A stretch of DNA of 55,931 nucleotides, from NCBI GenBank assembly GCA_030533315.1, contig JAUNJL010000010.1:1-55931 (forward strand), given 5' to 3'. Under the pieces are notes generated by a model, which was not told the origin of the DNA, did not search any database, and saw only the letters and a program-made list of their open reading frames with translations. The translations under genes were made by a program, and so were the position numbers. This document shows positions 42,939 to 50,932 of this stretch, one piece after another. Origin of the DNA: Eubacteriales bacterium (GTDB taxonomy: Bacteria; Bacillota_A; Clostridia; Lachnospirales; Lachnospiraceae). The stretch's first letter is position 1, and each line of letters starts with the position of its first letter.

Positions 42939-44090
42939 TCACAGCATTTCCAGGAATGCGGCCATTCTGGTGTTCAGCTGCCCGATATCGCTGGAGGAGT
43001 AGTCCGCCTCCAGGTTGATGTAGGGGATCTGGAACTCTTCTGTGACAAGTCTCTTGACGCCCACGGTTTCGATGTTGTAGGTATGACAGGCTTGAAGGGC
43101 TACGTCCACAACGGCGTCCACCTGATATTCCCTCAGCATACGGCGCAAAAGCTCCATACGATTGGGGTTGGGGGACATGCAGGAGCAGCCGATGTTCATG
43201 TATTTTCGGGAGAGCGCCTCGTAGACGTCTGGATTGGTCTCGTCCACCAGCTCCTCCACGGCCTTTGCGCCGCTGCAGTTCTCAAAGGCGACCACCACGC
43301 CCCCGTTGTCCTCGATGGCCTTTACCACCTTGGAGGCAGCGCCGCTGATGGGAGAGCCGGTGACCAGGATGCGGGGCATTTTGTCCAGATGCTTGCCGGC
43401 GGCGTACTCCTCCTGGATCTTGTGGGACATGGCGTGAAGCTCCTGGATCGCCTCCTCCTTGTCGAATTTGAACTGGATGCCGGTGAGGACGCCCAGAAGC
43501 TCCATTCCCTTCATGGGAGCCGGGTCCATCTTCATCAGGCCGTAGAGGCGCTTCAGTGCCTCCCGCTCCCTGTTTTTCAGGGCGACGGCAGCCTTCACCT
43601 GCTCCTGGGTGATGGTGACCCCAAATTGCTTTTCCAGGGCCTCCTTGAAGCGGATGATCTCCTTCCGGTAAAACTGAACGCCGTCCTCTGTCTGCCGGTT
43701 GGGAAGCTCCATCACATGGACGGGCTTAATTTCCGCAAGATATTCGTACATTTTTTTCTTTCCATCACAGGTGGTCTCCCCTACCACAAGGTCAGAAAAA
43801 TAAAAGAAAGGACACTTGTCCGTCTTTGCAAAGCCATAGCTGGACTTGATCAGGGGACAGAGATTTCGGGGAAGGACCAGCTCCGCATCGGGGATGGTCT
43901 CGTCGGAGGTGGAGCAAAGGCTTACCGCCGCCGCACCCATGGCCATGGGAATCTCCTGGGGAAGATAGGTACAGAAGACGCCGATGACCGGCGTTCCCTT
44001 CTCCTTCAGCGCCTTGATGGACAGGAAGGATTTTTGTCTCTGCTCTGCGAAATCCGCAAAGACCTCGGGTAAATTTTTGATCAATTCCAT
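42939..44090 (-). CDS. 2-Hydroxyacyl-CoA dehydratase family protein (YjiM-like, single subunit)
   Basis: 383-residue iron-sulfur protein, the same length as E. coli YjiM, with the family signature SLCSTSDETIPDAELVLPRN, CPLIKSSYGFAKTDKCPFFY, FENCSGAK, NIGCSCMSP and ALQACHTYN. Only one such subunit is coded next to its activase, unlike the two-subunit hydroxyacyl-CoA dehydratases; that makes it more like YjiM or the double-cubane reductases, whose natural substrate is unknown. ATG 44090 follows AAAGGAAG. It lies 17 bases after DUF3343 in the yedF operon. Confidence 0.9.
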   Translation of the reverse strand: MELIKNLPEVFADFAEQRQKSFLSIKALKEKGTPVIGVFCTYLPQEIPMAMGAAAVSLCSTSDETIPDAELVLPRNLCPLIKSSYGFAKTDKCPFFYFSDLVVGETTCDGKKKMYEYLAEIKPVHVMELPNRQTEDGVQFYRKEIIRFKEALEKQFGVTITQEQVKAAVALKNREREALKRLYGLMKMDPAPMKGMELLGVLTGIQFKFDKEEAIQELHAMSHKIQEEYAAGKHLDKMPRILVTGSPISGAASKVVKAIEDNGGVVVAFENCSGAKAVEELVDETNPDVYEALSRKYMNIGCSCMSPNPNRMELLRRMLREYQVDAVVDVALQACHTYNIETVGVKRLVTEEFQIPYINLEADYSSSDIGQLNTRMAAFLEML

Positions 44091-44107
44091 GGTATGTTCT
44101 TCCTTTC

Positions 44108-44344
44108 TCAGATCAGTCTTTCGTACTCGCCGTCCACGTCCATTCCCTGGGCAAAGATCATCTCGTGGATCCGTTCCCTCTGGGAGAGGGGAGCCGCCCA
44201 GCACAGTCCGCATCCGGCGGAAATGCTCCGGGGGACGGGGATGAGCCGTCCGGGATAATCATGCTCCTTGCAGAATTTTTCCATTTTCATGGCTCCGGTG
44301 GTGGTGTGGAAGGTGACGATGTATTTTTGTTCTTTTTCTCTCAA
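44108..44344 (-). CDS. DUF3343 protein (putative selenium/sulfur carrier-like)
   Basis: 78-residue cytoplasmic protein of the DUF3343 type with the conserved pair CGLC in ISAGCGLCWAAPL and an N-terminal TFHTTTGAMKMEKFCKE segment. The family is described as a putative Se/S carrier, although direct evidence is thin. Its start overlaps the cysteine desulfurase stop by four bases, so the two are made together. Confidence 0.88.
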   Translation of the reverse strand: MREKEQKYIVTFHTTTGAMKMEKFCKEHDYPGRLIPVPRSISAGCGLCWAAPLSQRERIHEMIFAQGMDVDGEYERLI

Positions 44345-45486
44345 TCTGCTTCACCTGCCATTTCTTTTACGGCCTGGACGGCCGCAAGGACCTCCTCCTT
44401 CGTATTGAACCAGGAAAAGCTGAACCGGACGGCTCCCTGCTCCACCGTTCCCAGAGCCTGATGCATCCGGGGGGCGCAGTGTGCGCCGGGGCGGGTGGCG
44501 ATGCCGTAGGTGCAGCTCAGCTCGTCGCTGATCTGGGAGGAGTCATGATCCCAAATATTCAGGGCCACCACGGGCGCCCTGTGATCCGTGGAAAAATCGC
44601 CGTAGACCGTGACTCCGGGAATGGAGGAAACGCCCTGGTAAAAACGCCTTTCCAGATCCTGCTCGTGAAGGCGGATTCTATCCAGACCTGTGTCCTTGAT
44701 AAATTCCACCCCCGCAAGAAGGCCCGCGATGCCGTGGCCGTTGAGGGTGCCGGCCTCCAATCCCACGGGAAGGCTGTCAGGGTGCACCCTGTCATATGTG
44801 CGGATGCCGCTTCCCCCCACCTTCAGGGGGGAGATGCGCAGGCCGGGGCGGATGCACATTCCCCCGGTACCCTGAGGCCCCAAAAGGCTTTTGTGCCCGG
44901 TAAAGCAGACCACGTCGATGCCCATGCCCGTCATGGAAATGGGGAACACGCCGGCTGTCTGGGAGGCGTCCAGGATAAAGAGCAGTCCATGTTTTCTGGC
45001 AAAGTCTCCGATCCGCTGGATGTCCAAAAGCTGGCCCGTCAGGTTGGAGGCGTGGGTGCAGACGATGGCCCTGGTGCTGGGCCGAAGAAGAGCCTCAAAA
45101 TCCTCATAACGGATGCGGCCCTTTTTGTCGGCAGGGACGAAGGACAGGGACACCTGCCGCTCCGCCTCCATGCGGTAGAGGGGGCGGAGGACCGAATTGT
45201 GCTCCAGGTCCGTGGTGATCACGTGGCTGCCAGGCTCTATGAGTCCGTAAATGGCCGTGTTCAAAGCCTCCGTGGAGTTGGAGGTGAAGACCACGTTTTC
45301 CGGGAGGGGGCAGCCAAAGAGCTCTGCCAGCGCCTCCCGGGCAAGATAGATGGTGCGGGAGGCGGCCAGGGCCTCCTGGTGGCCGCCTCTTGCACTGTTC
45401 CCCATGTGGCCCATGGCGTGTATCACCGCCTGTATGACCTGGGGAGGCTTTGTGAGAGTGGTGGCCGCATTGTCCAGATAGATCAT
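44341..45486 (-). CDS. Cysteine desulfurase-family aminotransferase (class V)
   Basis: 381-residue PLP enzyme. The PLP lysine is Lys199 in FTGHKSLLGPQG and the likely persulfide cysteine is Cys337 in RPGAHCAPRMH; the N-terminus MIYLDNAATTLTKPP is typical. It resembles the EF2568-type subgroup, which I associate with selenium-dependent molybdenum hydroxylase gene sets, as is YedF. It could release sulfur or selenium for transfer to YedF or DUF3343. It overlaps both neighbours by four bases (ATGA junctions). Confidence 0.9.
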   Translation of the reverse strand: MIYLDNAATTLTKPPQVIQAVIHAMGHMGNSARGGHQEALAASRTIYLAREALAELFGCPLPENVVFTSNSTEALNTAIYGLIEPGSHVITTDLEHNSVLRPLYRMEAERQVSLSFVPADKKGRIRYEDFEALLRPSTRAIVCTHASNLTGQLLDIQRIGDFARKHGLLFILDASQTAGVFPISMTGMGIDVVCFTGHKSLLGPQGTGGMCIRPGLRISPLKVGGSGIRTYDRVHPDSLPVGLEAGTLNGHGIAGLLAGVEFIKDTGLDRIRLHEQDLERRFYQGVSSIPGVTVYGDFSTDHRAPVVALNIWDHDSSQISDELSCTYGIATRPGAHCAPRMHQALGTVEQGAVRFSFSWFNTKEEVLAAVQAVKEMAGEAD

Positions 45487-46100
45487 GGACGGATGACCTT
45501 GGAAGCCCCCGCCAGGGTTTCCACGATGTCATACATATTGGAGACCTCGCCCACGGCCAGCTTGTCCGTCAGTCCGTAGAAGTTCAGGCAGGTGCCGCAG
45601 GTGCGGATCTGTACGCCCATGGCCTCCAGGGACCGCAGATCGTCCAGGCTGTCGGATCCCTGGATGGGAATGGTGGCGCCGCCGTTGTAGAATAGGATGG
45701 TTTTTGGAAGCTTGTCCATCTGGGAGACGGCATACAGGAAGCTCTTCATCAGCACCTTGCCCAGCTCGGGATCCCCGGAGCCCATCAATGCGCTTCCCAC
45801 GGCCACAACGATGTTTTCCCGGGCGTCGGGGATGCAGGCCGTCGGCTCATCTGCCTGGGCCGGCTGGGGAGCGCCCTCGGCCCGGATGGTCACCACGAAA
45901 TGCTTTTCTTCCACCTTCTCTGAGGAAACCTCCATGGACCGGCTGCCGGCCAGCTTTGAAAGGTTCTGTACCGCCACCTCATTGTCCACATGGGTCTGTA
46001 CAATGCTTGGGCCCGTCAGTGAGTCCAGCGCCTTTTTTGTCTTGATAACAGGAATGGGACATGCCTCCCCCATCGCATCTACCTTTATGATCTCTGCCAT
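45483..46100 (-). CDS. yedF: Selenium metabolism protein YedF
   Basis: 205-residue cytoplasmic protein with an N-terminal TusA/SirA domain (DAMGEACPIPVIKTKKAL, with the CPxP sulfur-carrier motif) and a C-terminal DsrE-like domain (SALMGSGDPELGKVLMKSF ... RTCGTCLNFYG). This two-domain form is the one named YedF in selenium-metabolism gene sets. AGGAG lies nine bases before ATG 46100. It is the first gene of the five-gene operon that ends at 42129. No selD is present in the window. Confidence 0.92.
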   Translation of the reverse strand: MAEIIKVDAMGEACPIPVIKTKKALDSLTGPSIVQTHVDNEVAVQNLSKLAGSRSMEVSSEKVEEKHFVVTIRAEGAPQPAQADEPTACIPDARENIVVAVGSALMGSGDPELGKVLMKSFLYAVSQMDKLPKTILFYNGGATIPIQGSDSLDDLRSLEAMGVQIRTCGTCLNFYGLTDKLAVGEVSNMYDIVETLAGASKVIRP

Positions 46101-46140
46101 CCTTCACATCTCCTTTGCTTTTGATCTTTTGAAAAATATA

Positions 46141-46166
46141 ACGGGAGAAGCTTTCGGCTTCCCCGT
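46141..46166 (-). promoter_or_regulatory. Hairpin in yedF leader (possible attenuator)
   Basis: On the minus strand ACGGGGAAGC and GCTTCTCCCGT form a stem of about 10 bp with one bulge and a five-base loop, followed by TTATATTTTTC and then the yedF ribosome binding site. It has the shape of an attenuator terminator. The rest of 46101-46358 contains several more short pairable segments (for example GCCC/GGGC and TGGA/TCCA near 46277-46302) but no RNA family I recognise. Confidence 0.45.
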
Positions 46167-46358
46167 GCCATATATCTAATATAACAGAAATCCATGGATA
46201 ATGAAAATTTATTTATCCCAATAATTTGGTGCATTTATAAATAAAATCTATAAAAGACCTATTGCAGTAAAAGAATGCCCAGGTGGAGGAGTCCACGAGG
46301 GCTGTATGGTTCAGCTTCGCTGGAGCCGGACGCCTGGAGGAACCTGCAGTTTTGGGGA

Positions 46359-46388
46359 CAAAAAAAGAGGCGGACATAACGTCCGCCC
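46359..46388 (-). terminator. Terminator of reverse rubrerythrin gene
   Basis: On the minus strand GGCGGAC (46381-46387) and GTCCGCC (46369-46375) form a perfect stem with a five-base loop followed by TCTTTTTTT. Confidence 0.85.
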
Positions 46389-46443
46389 CAAATGCTCCAT
46401 ACATATCATAGTCCAGCTGCCTGAACCGGCATGAAAGCGTTTC

Positions 46444-46986
46444 TTAGCCGAAGTATCTCTCCAGAAGACCCTTGAAGGCTTTTCCGTGGCGAGCCTCGTC
46501 TCTTGCCATCTCATGAACGGTGTCATGGATCGCATCAAGGTTCGCTGCCTTAGCACGCTTTGCAAGGTCAAACTTACCAGCGGTAGCGCCGTTCTCTGCG
46601 GCAACGCGCATCTCCAGGTTTTTCTTCGTGCTGTCGGTAACGACCTCGCCCAGAAGCTCAGCGAATTTTGCAGCGTGCTCAGCCTCCTCGTAGGCTGCCT
46701 TCTCCCAGTACAGCCCGATCTCGGGATATCCCTCTCTATGAGCAACACGAGCCATTGCCAGATACATACCAACCTCAGAGCACTCGCCCTCGAAGTTTGC
46801 TCTCAGATCTGCAAGAATGTCCTCGCTCACGCCCTGAGCAACACCAACCACGTGTTCAGCAGCCCAGCTCATCTCAGAATCCTGCTTCGTGAACTTCTCA
46901 GCGGGAGCCTTACAGATGGGACATGCCTCCGGAGCTGTGTCGCCTTCATGAACATAACCACATACATTACATACCCATTTTGCCAT
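46444..46986 (-). CDS. Reverse rubrerythrin (rubredoxin domain first)
   Basis: 180-residue cytoplasmic protein with an N-terminal rubredoxin-like site ([22 protein letters not shown]) and a C-terminal diiron four-helix domain ([45 protein letters not shown]). Domain order is reversed relative to the rubrerythrin at 41394. Related clostridial proteins act as NADH-linked peroxide or oxygen reductases. It has its own consensus promoter and a PerR-like box. Confidence 0.95.
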   Translation of the reverse strand: MAKWVCNVCGYVHEGDTAPEACPICKAPAEKFTKQDSEMSWAAEHVVGVAQGVSEDILADLRANFEGECSEVGMYLAMARVAHREGYPEIGLYWEKAAYEEAEHAAKFAELLGEVVTDSTKKNLEMRVAAENGATAGKFDLAKRAKAANLDAIHDTVHEMARDEARHGKAFKGLLERYFG

Positions 46987-47031
46987 AGTATTTTTCTCCT
47001 TTTTTATAAAAAATTTTTTGGTTTCAATAAT

Positions 47032-47078
47032 AGTAACGATTACTGTTTTAATCTAACACACCAATGTAGACTTGTCAA
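47032..47078 (-). promoter_or_regulatory. Reverse rubrerythrin promoter with PerR-like box
   Basis: On the minus strand TTGACA (47073-47078), 17 bases, TAGATT (47050-47055), then AGTAA-N3-TTACT (47032-47044) over the transcription start. Confidence 0.83.
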
Positions 47079-47088
47079 GTATGTGTTT

Positions 47089-47487
47089 TTAACTTTTTTG
47101 CTTTTTCAGACAATCTTCACATATTCCGAAAAATCTGGCATTATAGTCAGAAATCTGGCCATTGACAAAGCTTTCCGCCGTTTCTTTCAGGATCCTGTCA
47201 AAGTTGGCCGTGTCCATATCCATGATCCTTCCGCACTCCGTACACATGAAGTGAAAATGATGGTCTGTCCTGGCGTCAAAGTGGTCGGCGCCGCCGAAGC
47301 TGGAGAGCTTCCGGATCTCGCCCAGATCGGAAAGGAGAGAGAGATTGCGATAAACCGTGCCAAGGCTGATATTGGGATAGATCCGCTTCATATTCTCGTA
47401 TACCACGTCAGCCGTCGGATGGTCGCATCGGTTTATCAAAAAATCCTTGATGGATTCTCGCTGACGGCTGTACTTGAGCGTTGCCAT
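47089..47487 (-). CDS. perR: Fur-family peroxide-type regulator (PerR-like)
   Basis: 132-residue cytoplasmic repressor. N-terminal winged helix (SRQRESIKDFLINRCDHPTADVVYENMKRIYPNISLGTVYRNLSLLSDLGEI) and C-terminal dimer/metal domain (DARTDHHFHFMCTECGRIMDMD, ICEDC), with both CxxC zinc-site pairs. Its operon and targets (two rubrerythrins and itself) all carry the same box, which argues for PerR rather than Fur. ATG 47487 is set by AGGAGG six bases upstream; the longer reading frame includes promoter DNA. Confidence 0.88.
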   Translation of the reverse strand: MATLKYSRQRESIKDFLINRCDHPTADVVYENMKRIYPNISLGTVYRNLSLLSDLGEIRKLSSFGGADHFDARTDHHFHFMCTECGRIMDMDTANFDRILKETAESFVNGQISDYNARFFGICEDCLKKQKS

Positions 47488-47537
47488 GGCAATCCTCCTT
47501 TCTCTGTCGTGATTCTCAGCAGCAACTCTATAGTAAT

Positions 47538-47585
47538 AGTAATGATTACTGATATCATTATAAGTTACTAAACCAGATTTGTCAA
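47538..47585 (-). promoter_or_regulatory. perR promoter with PerR-like box (autoregulation)
   Basis: On the minus strand TTGACA (47580-47585), 17 bases, TATAAT (47557-47562), then AGTAAT-N-ATTACT (47538-47550) at the start of transcription. The 47551-47740 stretch upstream also holds two imperfect copies of a segment with TTTGCnGC and GCnAAAATGC (47617-47650 and 47682-47720). Confidence 0.85.
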
Positions 47586-47740
47586 GAAAGAACTCCCGTT
47601 TTTTTGTGATGGCGGTTTTTTCTTTGCTGCGGGCCGCAAAAATGCAGTCGGGGACAGGAAAGCTTCTGCTTTGGCAATGTGGTTTTCTCTTTGCCGCAGG
47701 CTGCGAAAATGCGGGCATCGGCGGCCAAACGGTTACAAAA

Positions 47741-47782
47741 AGATCCGGCTCTTCAATCGAAGCGATTTTCATGAGCCGGATC
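47741..47782 (-). terminator. Terminator of FAD-dependent oxidoreductase gene
   Basis: On the minus strand AGATCCGGCTC (to 47772) and GAGCCGGATCT (to 47741) form an 11-bp stem followed by TTTTG; the 20-base loop contains a smaller ATCG/CGAT hairpin. A further GC-rich hairpin (GGCCCCG/CGGGGCC) lies at about 47797-47818, between this and the stop codon. Confidence 0.8.
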
Positions 47783-47844
47783 TGTCGTTCTTTATGGGGC
47801 CCCGGCGGACGGGGCCATATTTTGGGAGGAGGCGTGCCTCCGGG

Positions 47845-49218
47845 TTATTGGAATGCTTCCGCAAGCTTTCTTGCCACGTAAACACCGCTGGCGGAGGCGT
47901 GGGACAGGGAGTGGGTGACTCCGCTGCCGTCTCCGATGACGTAAAGTCCCTTGTGGCGGGTTTCCAGGTTTTCGTCGATATCCACTTCCATGTTGTAGAA
48001 TTTTACCTCCACGCCATAGAGAAGGGTGTCGTCGTTGGCGGTGCCTGGAGCGATCTTGTCCAGGGCGTAGATCATCTCCATGATGCCGTCCAGGATCCGC
48101 TTGGGGAGGACAAGGCTGAGGTCGCCGGGAGTGGCGGCCAGGGTGGGACGCACCATGCCCTCCTCAATGCGGTTCACGGTGCTTCTCCGGCCTCGTACCA
48201 GGTCTCCGAAGCGCTGGACGATCACGCCGCCTCCCAGCATGTTGGAAAGACGGGCGATACTCTCCCCATAGCCGTTGCTGTCCTTGAAGGGCTCGGAAAA
48301 ATGCTTCGCCACCAGCAGGGCGAAGTTGGTGTTTTCCGTCTGCTTGCTGGGATCCTCGTAGCTGTGGCCGTTTACGGTGACGATGCCGTTGGTGTTTTCG
48401 TTTACCACGATGCCGTAAGGGTTCATGCAGAAGGTACGCACATTGTCCTCGAACTTCTCTGTTCGGTACACGATCTTGCTCTCATAAAGCTCGTCCGTCA
48501 GGTGGGAGAAGATCACGGCGGGAAGCTCCACCCGCACGCCCAAGTCCACCCGGTTGGATTTCGTGGGAATGTCCAGATCCTTACAGACCTTCTCCATCCA
48601 CTTGCTTCCGCTTCGCCCCACGGAGATGATGCAGCGGGCGCAGTCGTCGTAGGCGTCCGGATGGTGGATGCGGTAGCCGTCGGGAAGAAGCTCCAGGCGC
48701 TCCACCGGGGTGTTAAAGAAGAACTGCACCTGATCCTTCAGCTCCTCATACAGATTTTCCAGGACCACGTAATTGATGTCCGTTCCCAGATGGCGGACAG
48801 AGGCGTCCAGGAGGCGGAGCTTGTTCTGCATACAAAGCTTCTTGAACCGGCTGCCTCCGGTGGAGTACATCTTCGTATTCTCCCCTCCATGGGAGACATT
48901 GATCTCGTCTACGTAATGCATCAGCTCCAGAGCCTGGCTTTTTCCGATATGCTCATAGAGGGTGCCGCCAAAATCGTTGGTGATGTTGTATTTTCCGTCG
49001 GAGAAGGCTCCTGCCCCTCCGAAACCGCTCATGATGGCACAGGTTTTACACTTGATGCAGCTTTTGACCTTTTTGCCGTCAATGGGACACTTTCTTTTTT
49101 CTAGGGGATTGCCGTCCTCAAAAACGGCGATCCGAAGCTGGGGCGCCTGCCGTACCAGCTCATAGGCTGAAAAAATCCCCCCGGGGCCGGCGCCTACAAT
49201 AATCACGTCATACCTCAT
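47845..49218 (-). CDS. FAD-dependent dehydrogenase (COG2509 type)
   Basis: 457-residue cytoplasmic flavoprotein with an N-terminal dinucleotide-binding motif (YDVIIVGAGPGGIFSAYEL), a cysteine-rich insert (CPIDGKKVKSCIKCKTC), GFGGAGAFSDGKYN and a C-terminal flavin-binding end (GLYVIGDGSGVTHSLSHASASGVYVA). Family members are widespread in anaerobes, and their substrate is not known. ATG 49218 has AAGGAG upstream and starts right at the FAD motif; the longer frame runs through the leader. It has a perfect promoter with a long structured 5' leader. Confidence 0.9.
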   Translation of the reverse strand: MRYDVIIVGAGPGGIFSAYELVRQAPQLRIAVFEDGNPLEKRKCPIDGKKVKSCIKCKTCAIMSGFGGAGAFSDGKYNITNDFGGTLYEHIGKSQALELMHYVDEINVSHGGENTKMYSTGGSRFKKLCMQNKLRLLDASVRHLGTDINYVVLENLYEELKDQVQFFFNTPVERLELLPDGYRIHHPDAYDDCARCIISVGRSGSKWMEKVCKDLDIPTKSNRVDLGVRVELPAVIFSHLTDELYESKIVYRTEKFEDNVRTFCMNPYGIVVNENTNGIVTVNGHSYEDPSKQTENTNFALLVAKHFSEPFKDSNGYGESIARLSNMLGGGVIVQRFGDLVRGRRSTVNRIEEGMVRPTLAATPGDLSLVLPKRILDGIMEMIYALDKIAPGTANDDTLLYGVEVKFYNMEVDIDENLETRHKGLYVIGDGSGVTHSLSHASASGVYVARKLAEAFQ

Positions 49219-49377
49219 ATCCGTTCTTCTCCTTTTACAAGAATGCTGCCCCAATATGGCAAAAACAGGGGCGCAACGGACAAAAGGCCTGTACTCCCTT
49301 GATGCTCGAAAGAATACAGGCGCTCTCGTCCATCCCATGCGGCAGCTCAGACAAGAAAACTGCCGCTGATTCCTCTC
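49219..49377 (-). ncRNA. Structured 5' leader of FAD-dependent dehydrogenase, unidentified
   Basis: The RNA from about 49377 to the start codon can form three stem-loops: GCGGCAG/CTGCCGC (49360-49366 with 49339-49345), GCCTGTA/TACAGGC (49315-49321 with 49287-49293) and GCCCC/GGGGC (49268-49272 with 49248-49252). None is followed by a T-run. I do not recognise a known riboswitch. It could be a regulatory leader or simply untranslated sequence. Confidence 0.4.
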
Positions 49378-49383
49378 TTTTTC

Positions 49384-49413
49384 ATTATAAGGTTCCAGGG
49401 AAGTTGGTGTCAA
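49384..49413 (-). promoter_or_regulatory. Consensus promoter of FAD-dependent dehydrogenase
   Basis: On the minus strand TTGACA (49408-49413), 18 bases, TATAAT (49384-49389). Transcription would start near 49377, giving a leader of about 160 bases. Confidence 0.85.
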
Positions 49414-49610
49414 GTCCTTTGAGGCCTGTTTGCAGGGGGTGTTTTGGCGATTTCTCTGTATTGCCCGTCCATTTTCGGCGGATGAAAATGACAGACGTGA
49501 ATGGGAAGGTGCTTTGCCAGATTTTTGCCGTCACAGATCCCTGTAAGCAGCGGCAAAATCCGGCCCGCGGAAAGCTGTCTGCGGCGGGGCTGGGAGATGT
49601 TCCATGGATA

Positions 49611-49639
49611 TTGAAAAAGAAAAGGCGGGATGTTATACT
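49611..49639 (+). promoter_or_regulatory. Promoter of CAT-like gene
   Basis: TTGAAA (49611-49616), 17 bases, TATACT (49634-49639), about 85 bases before ATG 49726. The rest of 49414-49610 shows nothing recognisable. Confidence 0.75.
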
Positions 49640-49725
49640 GGGGCTCAAAAGCGGGCCATCCGCCAGGAAGAGGGAAAACCTGTTCTGAATGATTATGCAA
49701 ATATTTCGTATGGAGGGATCAAGAG

Positions 49726-50367
49726 ATGGGATATCATTATGTGGATATGGAACAGTACAAAAGAAGGGATCATTTTTCTTATTTTCAGAGTCTGGCTTTT
49801 CCCTATGTGGGAACCACCGTCCAGGTGGAGATCACGGGCCTTTATGATTTGGTGAAGGAGAAGGAGCTCCCCTTTTTTCTCACCTTCTGTTATTGTGCGG
49901 CAAGGGCGGCCAACCGGATCCCGGAGCTTCGCCAGCGCATCAAGGAGGGAAAGATCCTGGAGTATGACAGCTGCCGGACCTCTCACACCGTAGCGCTGGA
50001 GGATGGAACCTACTGCTACTGTACCCTGGATCCGTCCATGGATTTTCGGGAATATCTGCCCTATGCACAGCGGGCGCAGGAGGCGGCCAAGGAGGAAGCC
50101 AGCATCCAGGAAGAGGAGGACGGCGCCTTGGAATATTTCTTTATTACCACGGTTCCCTGGCTCTCCTATACCTCCCTGATCCAGCCGGTCCCGGTTCCGG
50201 CGGACAGCAATCCCAGGATCAGCTGGGGGAAATATTTCCGGGAGGGGGACAGGCTCCTGATGCCCGTTTCCATCCTCTGTCACCACGGGCTGGTGGACGG
50301 GCGCCACATCGGCCTTTTCTATGAGCTGCTGGGGCAGGAGATGGAGCGCTTGGAAAAGGAGCTGTAG
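49726..50367 (+). CDS. Chloramphenicol acetyltransferase-like acyltransferase
   Basis: 213-residue cytoplasmic protein of the CAT fold. The catalytic motif HHGLVDGRH near residue 185 matches HHxxxDG, and FSYFQSLAFPYVGTTVQVEIT and the ISWGKYF segment fit the family. The active-site histidine suggests a working acetyl-CoA-dependent enzyme. Many chromosomal CAT-like proteins do not act on chloramphenicol, and nothing here proves resistance. GGAGGG lies upstream of the ATG. It converges on eutP with 26 bases between stops. Confidence 0.88.
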   Translation: MGYHYVDMEQYKRRDHFSYFQSLAFPYVGTTVQVEITGLYDLVKEKELPFFLTFCYCAARAANRIPELRQRIKEGKILEYDSCRTSHTVALEDGTYCYCTLDPSMDFREYLPYAQRAQEAAKEEASIQEEEDGALEYFFITTVPWLSYTSLIQPVPVPADSNPRISWGKYFREGDRLLMPVSILCHHGLVDGRHIGLFYELLGQEMERLEKEL

Positions 50368-50393
50368 AACCGGGCTGGGGCGGGAGCTTCAGC

Positions 50394-50897
50394 TCATTTT
50401 GGAAGGGGATCCCATTCGTTCAGGCCCAGGCGCTGCCTTTGCTTGGCCTCCTCCAGCGTCAGTCTGGGGAGATCCTCCTTTAGGTATGCCATGAGCTCGT
50501 CCACGCCCTCTCTTGTGACGTTGTTGATAAGGAAAATACGCTCACAGCCGGCGTTGACCAGCCATTGCCTGACCATGGGGATGTTGGCGTAGGGGGAATC
50601 GATCTTGGTGATAATGCCGATCAGAGGGCGGAGGATGAAGGAGCGGCCTCCCGGCCCGAACAGGTTGAAGGGCTCATCTGCCGCCTGGACCATGGCCACC
50701 ACGTCCGCCTCGAAGGAAAAGCAGGCCAGGCCCACGCTGAACCGCTTGGATTCTGCGTATTCCCCGGGAGAGTCGATGGCGTCCTGGCTTGTGTTGGTGT
50801 ACTGGGTTTTGATGTAGTGGAGCTCCTCGCCTCTGAGCGCCTGGGTCAGGGAGGTTTTTCCGGCCTCGCTTCTGCCCATCAAAAAGATTTTTTTCAT
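50394..50897 (-). CDS. eutP: EutP/PduV-family small GTPase-like protein
   Basis: 167-residue cytoplasmic P-loop protein: MKKIFLMGRSEAGKTSLTQAL (Walker A), DSPGEYAE (G3-like), GIITKIDSPYAN (the TKxD guanine-recognition motif). EutP/PduV proteins are coded with bacterial microcompartments, where a role in positioning or assembly has been suggested. It is the last gene of a three-gene minus-strand unit with two shell proteins. Confidence 0.9.
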   Translation of the reverse strand: MKKIFLMGRSEAGKTSLTQALRGEELHYIKTQYTNTSQDAIDSPGEYAESKRFSVGLACFSFEADVVAMVQAADEPFNLFGPGGRSFILRPLIGIITKIDSPYANIPMVRQWLVNAGCERIFLINNVTREGVDELMAYLKEDLPRLTLEEAKQRQRLGLNEWDPLPK

Positions 50898-50932
50898 GTT
50901 GTCACCTACGTTTTCTCTGAGGCCCTTGAGGC

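Noticed and set aside
42063..44072. 669-codon plus-strand frame across the yjiM/yjiL-like genes
   Set aside because: Antisense to two genes with intact cysteine motifs and ribosome binding sites.
46261..46358. Possible tRNA or tRNA-Sec-like fold in the segment before yedF
   Set aside because: Stems can be drawn, but there is no T-loop consensus, no anticodon arm of proper size and no CCA-type end.
46213..46404. 63-codon minus-strand frame after the reverse rubrerythrin gene
   Set aside because: It spans the terminator of that gene, has no ribosome binding site and no recognisable pattern.
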